Source: JBAZPT01 sp041645535 (lineage in GTDB: Bacteria; Patescibacteriota; Minisyncoccia; Moranbacterales; UBA2206). Taken from it: a stretch of DNA of 64,000 nt. A model generated the notes under the pieces. That model saw only the letters and a list, made by a program, of their open reading frames with translations. It had not been told where the DNA came from and did not search any database. The stretch is from the NCBI GenBank assembly GCA_041645535.1, contig JBAZPT010000002.1:248001-312000 (forward strand). The letters run 5' to 3'. How positions within the stretch are numbered: position 1 is the first letter of the stretch; each line of letters starts with the position of its first letter. The position numbers were made by a program, and so were the translations under genes. Of the stretch, positions 1 through 7,630 are shown piece after piece.

Positions 1-39
1 TAAAAAAAGCAGGAGACAAGTCGACGGACTTACTCCCGC
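1..39 (-). terminator. Rho-independent terminator of the small minus-strand operon
   Basis: Read on the minus strand, a GC-rich hairpin (arms around 9-22 and 27-39, with a small bulge) is followed by a run of T at 8-2. It lies just past the stop codon of the 122-aa gene ending at 58, so it fits as the end of that transcript. Confidence 0.7.
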
Positions 40-57
40 ATGATTCTAAAAATGTAT

Positions 58-426
58 CTATGACAATAATAGTTCTTTTGCCTTCTCTACCATTCGCGGG
101 ATCTGATCAAAAAACTTGTGCTTGTCGGGCCTGTCAGAACCGGCTATTTCTTTGGGCCAATTAATGACCCATAATTCTGCCTTCTCTATGGTTCTGTACA
201 CATCGAAGAAAAAGATTGCCGTTGCAGAATTACAAATGATTATGATTTTTTCGTAATCAGTCCAGTCAGCCAGATGTTCCGGCATTCTACCTATACCTAT
301 GAGGTCGGAAAGATTTATAGCTTGTCCACCAATCTTGTTAAAATCTTTTGCCAGCAATTCATCAAATGTTTTGACAAGCTCATCACCGGAAAGATTATTT
401 ACAATTACTGCAAACTTAATTTTCAT
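58..426 (-). CDS. Hypothetical protein, 122 aa
   Basis: I do not recognise a family. The protein is soluble, begins MKIKFAVIVNN and mixes beta-prone and alpha-prone stretches, with a hydrophobic strand IIIICNSATAIFFF near its middle that could be the core of a Rossmann-like sheet. No signal peptide or membrane segment is seen. The start is supported by a strong ribosome binding site (GGAG, 8 bases upstream of ATG) that lies inside the end of the preceding 51-aa gene, so the two are probably one operon with coupled translation. A terminator follows at 39-1. Confidence 0.7.
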   Translation of the reverse strand: MKIKFAVIVNNLSGDELVKTFDELLAKDFNKIGGQAINLSDLIGIGRMPEHLADWTDYEKIIIICNSATAIFFFDVYRTIEKAELWVINWPKEIAGSDRPDKHKFFDQIPRMVEKAKELLLS

Positions 427-438
427 ATCACACTCCTT

Positions 439-594
439 TCAAATTTTTTCTAATTCGTTAATGTGTTTCTCGTGACAGCAGTTGCTGCCTGCGATAATAA
501 TTGTGCATATGCCCTTGGATGTTATTTCCAGTATGCGGCATTTTACCTTTAACCCGTTGATTATGACTAAATACTCCTTGGTTTTATCAGCCAT
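439..594 (-). CDS. Small hypothetical protein, 51 aa
   Basis: A short reading frame with ATG at 594 and TGA at 439-441. It is preceded by AAGGAG at good spacing. The product begins MADKTKEYLVIINGLKVKC and contains a Cys-Cys-His stretch (SNCCHEKH) near its C-terminus that could bind metal. Its last codons overlap the ribosome binding site of the 122-aa gene, which argues for real, coupled expression. No family was recognised. An open frame on the opposite strand here (482-685) lacks a ribosome binding site and is taken as a shadow. Confidence 0.6.
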   Translation of the reverse strand: MADKTKEYLVIINGLKVKCRILEITSKGICTIIIAGSNCCHEKHINELEKI

Positions 595-732
595 AAATTA
601 CTCCTTTGCATTGAATTTTCAAAGAATGATATTGTATTATTGGTCAGGTGTAACAAATTGTCAAGCTAGCCTGGTATTTGTCTAAAACAAATAGTTGGTA
701 TAGAATAAACAGGTAATAAATAATTTTAAAAT

Positions 733-1707
733 ATGACAGAAGAAAAAACACAAGACCAGGGGTTTTTAACTAAGAAAACAATTGTGGCAATAGCGATTTT
801 ATTGCTCATCGTCGGGTATGCTATTTATGCTAAAAATAAGGACAAAGCGATTGTCACAAAAATGTTTACCAAATCTATAACTCAAGATGAAGCCAAGGCG
901 AAAATTGAAAGTCTTATCAAAGACAGTGGCGGAGCGGCCACAGTAAAAGAAGTGACGGAGGATGGAGATTTATATAAAATAACCGTAAGCGCTAATGGTC
1001 AGGATCAGTCAGTCTATGTTACCAAGGACGGGACTAAATTTATTCAGCAGGCGATAACTTTCGATGAAATAGCTAAACAGCAGGAGGAGGCCAAGAAGCA
1101 GCAAGCTGAAGCCGCCAAGCCGGCGCCCAAGAGCGACAAGCCAAGTGTTGATTTGTATGTTATGAGCTTTTGTCCATATGGCAACAAGGCGGAAGACACA
1201 ATGAAGTCAGTCTATGTTTTGCTTAAAGATAAGGTGAATTTTAATTTCCACTACATTGTGTCGGTTGAGGGAGATAAAATAACTTCTCTGCATGGCCAGC
1301 CGGAAGTTGACCAAAATGAAAGGGAGGCCTGCGTTCTTAGAGACTATGGCAAAGGAAAGTGGCTGGATTTTGCGAGTTATGTGAATACTAATTGCGGATC
1401 AGACGGAAAATGCTGGGAAGCGGGCGCGAAAAGCTTGGCCATCGACACGGCGAAAATTTCCGCTTGTGTGGCATCTTCCGGAACAGCCCTCATGAAAACT
1501 GAAGCTGAAGTTTCCGCTGCGGCTGGAGCCAGCGGTTCGCCGACTATGATCATTAACGGCCAAACATCCCAAGCGGCTTATCAATATGGAAATTCCGAAG
1601 CTTACAAAAAAGCGATCTGCGATGCTTTCACAACAGCGCCGGAGGAATGCTCTAAGACTTTGAGCGCCGAAACTTCAACTTCCCAAGGCGGCAGCTGCGG
1701 GAGTTAA
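733..1707 (+). CDS. Membrane-anchored thioredoxin-fold (DsbA/DsbG-like) protein
   Basis: 324 aa. One N-terminal membrane segment (about residues 15-33) is followed by a small alpha/beta region (40-110), a Lys/Glu/Ala-rich linker (110-135) and a thioredoxin-fold domain facing outside. The active-site region reads FCPYGNK (Cys147-Pro-Tyr-Gly150), so only the first Cys of the usual CxxC is present. The cis-proline loop GSPTM is seen about 110 residues later. Several other cysteines are scattered in the helical insert and at the C-terminus (GGSCGS). Known DsbA-like proteins form or isomerise disulfides in exported proteins; here a single-Cys or alternative-Cys mechanism is inferred. There is no clear ribosome binding site. 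A terminator follows at 1731. Confidence 0.8.
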   Translation: MTEEKTQDQGFLTKKTIVAIAILLLIVGYAIYAKNKDKAIVTKMFTKSITQDEAKAKIESLIKDSGGAATVKEVTEDGDLYKITVSANGQDQSVYVTKDGTKFIQQAITFDEIAKQQEEAKKQQAEAAKPAPKSDKPSVDLYVMSFCPYGNKAEDTMKSVYVLLKDKVNFNFHYIVSVEGDKITSLHGQPEVDQNEREACVLRDYGKGKWLDFASYVNTNCGSDGKCWEAGAKSLAIDTAKISACVASSGTALMKTEAEVSAAAGASGSPTMIINGQTSQAAYQYGNSEAYKKAICDAFTTAPEECSKTLSAETSTSQGGSCGS

Positions 1708-1730
1708 AAACTGATTTATAGATTTGAATG

Positions 1731-1755
1731 GGGCGGTTAGATACCGCCCTTTTTC
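1731..1755 (+). terminator. Rho-independent terminator
   Basis: A perfect 7-bp stem (GGGCGGT at 1731-1737 with ACCGCCC at 1743-1749) with a 5-nt loop is followed by TTTTTC. It ends the thioredoxin-fold gene transcript. Confidence 0.85.
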
Positions 1756-1781
1756 TATGTTTCCCACTATGCTTCCCGCTA

Positions 1782-1836
1782 TTGTTAAGAATGGTAAAGT
1801 GTGATATTATTTGCATATGCGAGAAAAATCACACTT
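1782..1836 (+). promoter_or_regulatory. Promoter plus palindromic operator of the PaaX/Cas2-like gene
   Basis: A -35 TTGTTA (1782-1787), a 17-bp spacer and an extended -10 TGaTATTAT (-10 at 1805-1810). The -10 is embedded in the left arm of a 9-bp inverted repeat (AAGTGTGAT at 1797-1805, ATCACACTT at 1828-1836) whose centre contains the palindrome GCATATGC. A protein bound here would cover the -10 and the start point, so autoregulation by the downstream regulator is inferred. Confidence 0.65.
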
Positions 1837-1869
1837 AATTAAAAACTGTAAAAAACAAAAAATAAAAAA

Positions 1870-2505
1870 ATGAAAAAGAAATATAAAATAAGAAAAGAGA
1901 GGATTGATCTTAAAAATAAAATAGAAGCGTTTTTGCATTCAGACAGTGTTCCGGCGACCGCGACTAAATTTTTATTGATGTTTCTGGCCTTAGGCGGGGT
2001 CGCGTTTGGCGGGGCTGTTGTTCCAGGCATGCTGAAAGTTTTGAAAGAATTTGGTTTGTTGGTAGAAGAAACCGGTTTTGGGTCTAAGCAGATAAATAAT
2101 GCCATCAGACAGCTCAAGCGGAAAAAATTAGTTGAAATCATCAAAGATGACAATAATATAGTTTCCGTAAAATTGACAAACAAAGGGAAAAGCAGAGTGC
2201 GTGAATTTGCAATTGACATAATTGCCATTGAAAAACCGCATAAGTGGGATGGAAAATGGAGAATATTAATGTTCGATATACCGACCAAGCCGAAGATATA
2301 TAATCAGGCCAGAGAGGCGCTACGCAGCAAGATAAAAGAGCTGGGATTTTACCAGATGCAAAAAAGCGTTTGGGTATATCCGTTTGAATGCGAAGATGAA
2401 ATTTTGTTTATCGCGGAAGCTTTTAGTGTGGAAAAACATATAGAAATTGTCACTTCGGATAAATTACTGCATGGAGAAAATTTAAAAAGTATTTTTGGAG
2501 TATAA
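1870..2505 (+). CDS. PaaX/Cas2-like transcriptional regulator
   Basis: 211 aa. The N-terminal part holds a hydrophobic segment (about 35-62) and a winged-helix-like region (GSKQINNAIRQLKRKKLVE, followed by a wing). The C-terminal part begins WDGKWRILMFDIP and runs through ALRSKIKELGF and QKSVWVYPFEC; this is the ferredoxin-like Cas2/PaaX C-terminal fold common in CPR genomes. It is not evidence of a CRISPR system: there is no array and no cas1 here. The gene is flanked by two copies of the same inverted repeat (1797-1836 and 2534-2575), which are its likely binding sites. The hydrophobic N-terminal stretch could be a buried helix or a membrane anchor. Confidence 0.75.
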   Translation: MKKKYKIRKERIDLKNKIEAFLHSDSVPATATKFLLMFLALGGVAFGGAVVPGMLKVLKEFGLLVEETGFGSKQINNAIRQLKRKKLVEIIKDDNNIVSVKLTNKGKSRVREFAIDIIAIEKPHKWDGKWRILMFDIPTKPKIYNQAREALRSKIKELGFYQMQKSVWVYPFECEDEILFIAEAFSVEKHIEIVTSDKLLHGENLKSIFGV

Positions 2506-2533
2506 AACCAGAATATTATAGACTGTAGTGTAG

Positions 2534-2575
2534 AAAGTGTGATAAATCTTGCATATGCGGAATTTATCACACTTT
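2534..2575. promoter_or_regulatory. 13-bp inverted repeat, second copy of the operator-like element
   Basis: Perfect arms AAAGTGTGATAAA (2534-2546) and TTTATCACACTTT (2563-2575) surround a core with TTGCATATGCG. The sequence matches the element upstream of the PaaX/Cas2-like gene and a third, less perfect copy at 45254-45290. No U-run follows, so it is not a terminator. Confidence 0.65.
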
Positions 2576-2620
2576 AGAAATAGTTGAATGAATGGGTTAA
2601 AAAGGCTAAAAAGCAAGTTG

Positions 2621-2659
2621 AAAATAAAAAAGCCCCGACTTTGTAAGAAAAGTGAGGCG
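2621..2659 (-). terminator. Terminator for the 136-aa membrane protein gene
   Basis: On the minus strand a stem with one bulge (roughly 2658-2632) is followed by TTTTTTATTTT. It lies about 55 bases beyond the stop of the membrane gene ending at 2714. Confidence 0.6.
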
Positions 2660-2713
2660 AGGAGCTAGGCCGATGCTACGGCTTCGCTCCTGCGGTAAAG
2701 TTTGCATTTATAA

Positions 2714-3124
2714 TCAGATTCGCAGTTCGCATGAAAATAAATCAAACATAACAAATACAACAAGGCAGATTACAAAGATAAAATCATATCTCCTTCTCTC
2801 ATCAGAGGTCTCTTTGTTCACTATTTCTTTCAGAATGCCAATTGTTGCTAATGTGAGAAGGGATAATATCCAGGAAATTCTGCCCAAGGGTAAAATGTTA
2901 AAACCGCAAAGCAATATGATCTTATAAAGAATTGAAGATGTTATCCATAATCCAGTCATTAGACCACAAAGCCCAGAGCCCTTATCTCCCCTTACATATG
3001 TATTTCCTCGACTTTCTGCCCATATTCCCAAAATCGGGAGAAAAATGAAAATACTTGCAATGGTTTGATGAATCACAGATGCCTTCAGCATGACCACAAC
3101 TCCAAAAATCGTTAAACTATCCAT
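2714..3124 (-). CDS. Small polytopic membrane protein, unknown
   Basis: 136 aa with about four hydrophobic segments (around residues 5-33, 50-75, 80-98 and 113-132) and short charged loops (RGNTYVRGDKGSG, NKETSDERRR). No family was recognised. The start is supported by AGGAGG at ideal spacing before the ATG at 3124, unlike the core genes nearby, which lack such sites. The gene stands alone between the PaaX/Cas2-like gene and uvrA, and has its own terminator. Confidence 0.7.
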   Translation of the reverse strand: MDSLTIFGVVVMLKASVIHQTIASIFIFLPILGIWAESRGNTYVRGDKGSGLCGLMTGLWITSSILYKIILLCGFNILPLGRISWILSLLTLATIGILKEIVNKETSDERRRYDFIFVICLVVFVMFDLFSCELRI

Positions 3125-3231
3125 AAATCCCTCCTATTTTCACAGAATATTTTGTTTACAAAGAATCATAGTATTATCTATTAAGTTTATGAATTTGTCA
3201 AACCTCAAATCTAAAATTCAAAAACTGCCCC

Positions 3232-3256
3232 AAAAACCCCGGGGTTTTTGTTTTTT
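3232..3256 (+). terminator. Terminator-like hairpin
   Basis: AAAAACCCC directly followed by GGGGTTTTT, then GTTTTTT. It has the shape of an intrinsic terminator, but no plus-strand gene lies just upstream. It may insulate the uvrA region from read-through. Confidence 0.5.
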
Positions 3257-3290
3257 CGGGAGCTTGTAACATGCTTATATATCAGTCCTT

Positions 3291-3364
3291 GCCCCGCACT
3301 AACTTTACATTGGCGGAATCGAATTTGCGTCATAAAGGTGCAGGCGCAAAGTTTAGTGCGGGGC
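3291..3364. repeat. Long inverted repeat, CCCCGCACTAA type
   Basis: Arms GCCCCGCACTAACTTT (3291-3306) and its complement with one extra base (3348-3364) enclose about 40 bases. Elements with the same arms occur at 8981, 42039, 55246 and 63178. The gap 3125-3580 holds only this element, the hairpin at 3232 and the uvrA leader. Confidence 0.7.
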
Positions 3365-3427
3365 TTGCCAAACCTCCAAAAGTCCTTTACAATTTATAAC
3401 TAGTTTACTATTTGTATTTGACTGGCT

Positions 3428-3583
3428 ATCCTGCACCAAATTCCAACAAAGTTTTAATTCTAAAATTAGTTTTGTTTGCGAATTCGCCTGCGGCTATATC
3501 TTATTTTTTTAAAAGTCTTAATCAGCGAATTGGTGCGGGATGCTCATGTTTGTATCCACTCGCACAGCTCGCGGACAAACATG
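3428..3583 (+). promoter_or_regulatory. Structured leader of uvrA with start codon in a hairpin
   Basis: Outer arms ATCCTGCACCAAATTC (3428-3443) and GAATTGGTGCGGGAT (3527-3541) pair with one wobble and one bulge. Next comes an inner hairpin, CATGTTTGT (3545-3553) with ACAAACATG (3575-3583), in which the last three bases are the uvrA start codon. No Shine-Dalgarno sequence is present. Closely related leaders precede the genes at 9133, 39685, 50452, 55407 and 61344. Confidence 0.7.
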
Positions 3584-6556
3584 GCAAGACGAGACAAAAT
3601 TATTATCAAGGGCGCGCGGGTCAATAACTTAAAAAATATTGATATTGATATTCCCCGCGATAAGCTGGTGGTGGTGACGGGGCTTTCGGGATCAGGGAAA
3701 TCCTCGCTCGCTTTTGATGTAGTTTATACGGAAGGCAACCGCCGATACTTGGAGGGCATGTCATCTTATGCCCGCCACTTTCTGGATGTGGGGGCGAAGC
3801 CGGATGTCGACAAGATTGAAAATTTAAGCCCGACGATTTCCATCGACCAAAAAAGTTTGAGCCGCAGCCCGCGTTCGACCGTGGGAACCTTGACGGAGAT
3901 TTATGATTATCTCCGTGTTTTGTTTGCCAAAGTCGGGCAGGTGCATTGTCCGCAGTGCGGGACCGCGATGCTTCGCAAAACTAACCAGGAAATGCTGGAA
4001 GAAGTCCAAAAGTTTCCAGAAAATACGCAAATTGCAATTCTGGCCAAAACTCGCGAAGCAGGAAAAAACTCCAAGGAAATAATCAAAAGCATTGTCCAGC
4101 TGGGATTTGCCCGCGTGCGTTTTAATGGAAAGATTATGCTGGCGACGGAAGCCTTGGCGATTGCCAGCGAAAGAATCGACAGTCCCATTGAAGTGGTGGT
4201 AGACCGCATAACCTTGAAATATAAAAATCCGGATACGGAAAGAATTTTGGATTCCATTGAAACGGCGCTGCGCGTCGGCGGCGGAACGCTTATTATTTCG
4301 GCGGAAGGGAGTGATGACGAAACCTACAACCGCGATTTCGTCTGCCATGAGTGCCAGGCGAGGATCAATGAAATTACGCCCCGCCATTTTTCTTTTAATA
4401 ATCCGGAAGGAGCCTGTGGATATTGTTCGGGTCTGGGCATTACCAAAGAAGTGGATATTGATTTGATAACGCCTAATAAAAATCTGACTTTGGCCGAGGG
4501 GGCGATTATGCCCTGGAGCAAATCCAACGGGCGCGCCGGCGGACAGGGAAATTATATGAACATCGCGGGCGCGCTGGCCCAGGAATATAATTTCTCTCTC
4601 AACACGCCGGTTAAAAAACTGCCGCCGAAAGTAATGGATATCCTTTTTTATGGCACTCGGGGCAAGGAAATTTTAGTAAAGCAGAAAGACGCGCTGGGCG
4701 GAATAAAAGAAGCGCGGATGAATTTTTTGGGAGTAGCCGGCATGATTAAGAAAAAATATGAAGAAGCCGGATCGGATTTCGCGCGCAGCGATTTGGAAAA
4801 ATATATGTTGGAAAAAACTTGCCCGGCTTGCCGGGGCAAAAGATTAAAAGAAGAATATTTAGCAGTTTTAGTTTTGGGAAAATCCATCGATGATGTGGCT
4901 AATCTCAATCTTTCCAAGTTTAAAAATTTTATCGCCAGTCTCAAGGAGGAGCTTGCGGATCCGGCCAAAAAACCTGCCCGCCCGCCTGCTTCGATACGCG
5001 AAGCATTTCGGGCAGGCAATGCTGCGCCGTTGAATAATACTGAAAAAACCAAAGAGTCTGAAAATAAAATAAAAGAAAGTACTAATACTATACTGCATAG
5101 CGCTGCAGGCGGGGAAATTGTGGCGCCGCTCATCAAGGATATGCATGAAAAAGTTTCCGCGCTTACGAATGTCGGGCTGGAATATTTGTCGCTTTCCCGC
5201 GGAGCCAATTCAATTTCCGGGGGAGAGGCGCAAAGAATCCGCCTGGCGACGCAAATCGGATCGGAACTTATGGGTATCACCTATGTTTTGGACGAGCCGT
5301 CTATCGGCCTGCATAACCGGGATACAGAAAAATTGATTGCGACTATGCAGGCGCTCAAAGACGCTGGCAATTCCCTGATCGTGGTGGAACATGATGAGGA
5401 CATTATCCGGAGCGCCGATTGGATTATCGATATGGGTCCGGGAGCGGGTGAAGACGGAGGCGAGGTTATTTTCCAGGGAGATTTTAAAAAGCTTCTGAAA
5501 TCCAAAACGGCCACGGCGGAATATTTAACCGGCCGGAAAAAAGTAGCGGAAAAATTGAAATTCAGGAAAGGCACCAAAAAATCGATCGAAATCGTTGGCG
5601 CTACGGAGCATAATTTAAAAAATATTGATGTAGAAATTCCGCTGGGAAAATTTGTTTCCATTACCGGCGTTTCCGGTTCGGGAAAATCTACGCTGGTGAA
5701 GGATATTTTAGCCAAAGCGCTGTCTAAGCATTTTTTCAAAGCCAAAGCCGTTCCAGGCGCGCACGAAAAAATCAAAGGCCTGCAAAATATCGACAAAGTC
5801 ATCAATATCGACCAGGCGCCGATCGGGCGCACACCGCGTTCGAACGCCGCGACTTATACCGGAGTTTTTTCCCTGATCCGCGATCTTTTTTCCGCGACGG
5901 AAGAAGCCAGGGGCCGCGGCTATGAAGCCAGCCGTTTCAGTTTCAATATGAAGGGCGGGCGCTGCGAAGTCTGCCAGGGCGACGGCACGAAAAAAATCGA
6001 AATGCACCTGCTGCCGGATATGTATGTCAAATGCGAGGCCTGTGGGGGGACGCGATACAACCAAAAAACTTTGGATATTGAATATCAGGGCGTAAATATT
6101 GCCGAGGTTTTGGACATGAGCGTTTCTTACGCGCTCCGGTTTTTCAAAAAATCTCCGCTCATCGTGGAGAAACTGAAAACTTTGGAAGAAGTGGGATTGG
6201 GTTATTTGAAACTCGGGCAAAGCGCCACTAATCTTTCCGGCGGGGAAGCGCAAAGAATCAAGCTGGCGACAGAGCTGGCCAGAAAATCAACTGGCAAGAC
6301 TTTGTATATTCTAGACGAACCGACCATCGGACTGCATTTTGATGATGTCAAAAGATTGCTCAAAGTTTTGGACGCGCTGGTGGAAAAAGGCAATACAGTT
6401 TTAGTGGTGGAGCACAACATCGGCGTGGTGAAAAATTCAGACTGGGTGATTGATCTGGGTCCGGAAGGCGGGGACAAAGGCGGGGAAGTAGTTTTTGCCG
6501 GCCCGCCGGACAAGCTTAAAAAAGTTAAGAGAAGCTGGACAGGAAAATACCTTTAA
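3581..6556 (+). CDS. uvrA: UvrABC excinuclease subunit A
   Basis: 991 aa. UvrA is the damage-sensing ATPase of nucleotide excision repair. Both ABC cassettes are visible: Walker A GLSGSGKSSLAF near the N-terminus and GVSGSGKSTLV in the second half, signature loops SGGEAQRIRLA and SGGEAQRIKLA, and zinc modules (CPQCGTAM, CHECQA, CPACRGK, CEVCQGDG...CEACGGTRY). I chose ATG 3581 because MARRDKIIIKGARVNNLKNI matches the family start; the open frame begins upstream inside the leader. An unusual linker of about 65 residues (about 460-530), Ala/Pro/Lys/Glu-rich, precedes the first signature loop and contains a palindromic insertion (4973-5016). Confidence 0.97.
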   Translation: MARRDKIIIKGARVNNLKNIDIDIPRDKLVVVTGLSGSGKSSLAFDVVYTEGNRRYLEGMSSYARHFLDVGAKPDVDKIENLSPTISIDQKSLSRSPRSTVGTLTEIYDYLRVLFAKVGQVHCPQCGTAMLRKTNQEMLEEVQKFPENTQIAILAKTREAGKNSKEIIKSIVQLGFARVRFNGKIMLATEALAIASERIDSPIEVVVDRITLKYKNPDTERILDSIETALRVGGGTLIISAEGSDDETYNRDFVCHECQARINEITPRHFSFNNPEGACGYCSGLGITKEVDIDLITPNKNLTLAEGAIMPWSKSNGRAGGQGNYMNIAGALAQEYNFSLNTPVKKLPPKVMDILFYGTRGKEILVKQKDALGGIKEARMNFLGVAGMIKKKYEEAGSDFARSDLEKYMLEKTCPACRGKRLKEEYLAVLVLGKSIDDVANLNLSKFKNFIASLKEELADPAKKPARPPASIREAFRAGNAAPLNNTEKTKESENKIKESTNTILHSAAGGEIVAPLIKDMHEKVSALTNVGLEYLSLSRGANSISGGEAQRIRLATQIGSELMGITYVLDEPSIGLHNRDTEKLIATMQALKDAGNSLIVVEHDEDIIRSADWIIDMGPGAGEDGGEVIFQGDFKKLLKSKTATAEYLTGRKKVAEKLKFRKGTKKSIEIVGATEHNLKNIDVEIPLGKFVSITGVSGSGKSTLVKDILAKALSKHFFKAKAVPGAHEKIKGLQNIDKVINIDQAPIGRTPRSNAATYTGVFSLIRDLFSATEEARGRGYEASRFSFNMKGGRCEVCQGDGTKKIEMHLLPDMYVKCEACGGTRYNQKTLDIEYQGVNIAEVLDMSVSYALRFFKKSPLIVEKLKTLEEVGLGYLKLGQSATNLSGGEAQRIKLATELARKSTGKTLYILDEPTIGLHFDDVKRLLKVLDALVEKGNTVLVVEHNIGVVKNSDWVIDLGPEGGDKGGEVVFAGPPDKLKKVKRSWTGKYL
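4973..5016. repeat. Palindromic element inserted in frame in uvrA
   Basis: Outer arms CCTGCCCG and CGGGCAGG enclose a second stem, GCTTCG/CGAAGC. It is translated as part of PARPPASIREAFRAG in a linker of UvrA. It resembles elements in the genes at 6581, 13743, 30064 (minus strand) and 62647. Confidence 0.6.
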
Positions 6557-6580
6557 TTTTTGTTTTTGTAATTTTTTTAA

Positions 6581-7567
6581 ATGGCTATTTTTGAGGGGTC
6601 AGGCATAGAACTCGAAAAGAATATTTTGGCCACACTGGCTTATTATGATGTCATGGATTATCCACTGACGAGTTTTGAGGTGCATAAATATTTTACGAAC
6701 TTTAATCAGCCAGCGGAGATTAAAGAGGAAAAATCCGGACTGTTGGAAATTATAAACGCTTTGGAAGGCGGCAAGCTCAAAGAATTTATTGGAGAATACC
6801 GCGGATTTTATTTTCTCAAGGGCCCGCCCGCAACGCTTCGCGTAGCGATGCGGGCGGGCCGGGATTTAGTGGAACAAAGGCTTGAACGCAGCAAAATCGC
6901 GGAAAACAAATTTAAAATTCTTTTGAAAACCGCGCGCTGGCTGCGCCTTGTCCCTTTCGTGCGGATGATCGCGGTGACTGGCAGGCTGGCGATGAAAAAT
7001 ACGAAGAGCCAAAGCGACTTGGATATTCTGGTTGTGCTAAAGAGTGGAAAAATATTTACGGGCCGGACGCTGGTGACTTTGGCGGTGCACCTTCTGGGCC
7101 GCAGAAGATACGGGAAAAAAATCGCCAACCGGATTTGCCTCAATTATTTCATCACTGAAAAATCGCTGGAGATAAATCTCAAAGACGCCTTTTCCGCTTC
7201 GGAGTATTCCTTTATTTTCCCGCTTTTCGGTTTTGCGGTTTTTCAAAAATTTCAAAAGGCGAATGAGTGGATCAAAAATTACAAACCCAATTTCCGCGCG
7301 GATGATATTCCTAATCTGAAATTATTGCCGGATACGCAGGCGGTAAAAATTATGCGCGGACTCGGGGAAAAAATATTCAGTTTTGATTTTATCGAACAGC
7401 GGCTCAAGCGTTGGCAGACGCGGCGAATTGCTAATGATCCGCGCACCCGGAAAGCGGGGAGTATGATTATCGCCAACGACGAGATGCTAGTCTTCCTGCC
7501 CGAACCCCAAAGCCCGGAGGTGTTCCAGAAATTCAAGGAGAGATTGGAAAAAATCGCTTGCCAATAG
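6581..7567 (+). CDS. Nucleotidyltransferase-fold protein with N-terminal helical/wHTH region
   Basis: 328 aa. The N-terminal about 100 residues (ATLAYYDVMDYPLTSFEV) look like a winged-helix region often seen in CPR proteins of this type. The centre carries a polymerase-beta-type motif: TGRLAMKNTKSQSDLDILVV, i.e. G-N(n)-SDLD, the metal-binding acidic pair expected of minimal nucleotidyltransferases. The substrate is unknown. It follows uvrA by 24 bases and may share its transcript. A palindromic element is inserted at 6821-6860 and encodes GPPATLRVAMRAG between the two domains. Confidence 0.75.
   Translation: MAIFEGSGIELEKNILATLAYYDVMDYPLTSFEVHKYFTNFNQPAEIKEEKSGLLEIINALEGGKLKEFIGEYRGFYFLKGPPATLRVAMRAGRDLVEQRLERSKIAENKFKILLKTARWLRLVPFVRMIAVTGRLAMKNTKSQSDLDILVVLKSGKIFTGRTLVTLAVHLLGRRRYGKKIANRICLNYFITEKSLEINLKDAFSASEYSFIFPLFGFAVFQKFQKANEWIKNYKPNFRADDIPNLKLLPDTQAVKIMRGLGEKIFSFDFIEQRLKRWQTRRIANDPRTRKAGSMIIANDEMLVFLPEPQSPEVFQKFKERLEKIACQ
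6821..6860. repeat. Palindromic element inside the nucleotidyltransferase gene
   Basis: Perfect 12-bp arms GGCCCGCCCGCA (6821-6832) and TGCGGGCGGGCC (6849-6860) enclose an inner CGCT/AGCG stem. The inner core is close to the one in the prepilin gene at 62671, but it is read in a different frame, as expected for DNA-level insertion. Confidence 0.65.
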
Positions 7568-7614
7568 AATGACAGTGTTATCTTTGGCAGTTGATTACTA
7601 AAAACAGAATTTTG

Positions 7615-7630
7615 TGGTATAATCTGGTCA
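7615..7630 (+). promoter_or_regulatory. Extended -10 promoter giving a leaderless kinase mRNA
   Basis: TGgTATAAT (-10 at 7618-7623) ends seven bases before the ATG at 7630, so the transcript would start at or next to the start codon. No good -35 is seen, as is usual for extended -10 promoters. Confidence 0.65.

Noticed and set aside
482..685. Plus-strand open frame at the left end
   Set aside because: The opposite strand has a shorter frame with a clear ribosome site and operon context, so this one is a shadow.
1870..2505. Cas2-like fold hinting at a CRISPR locus
   Set aside because: The Cas2-like segment is the PaaX C-terminal form attached to a winged helix. No direct-repeat array, cas1 or effector gene is in the window.
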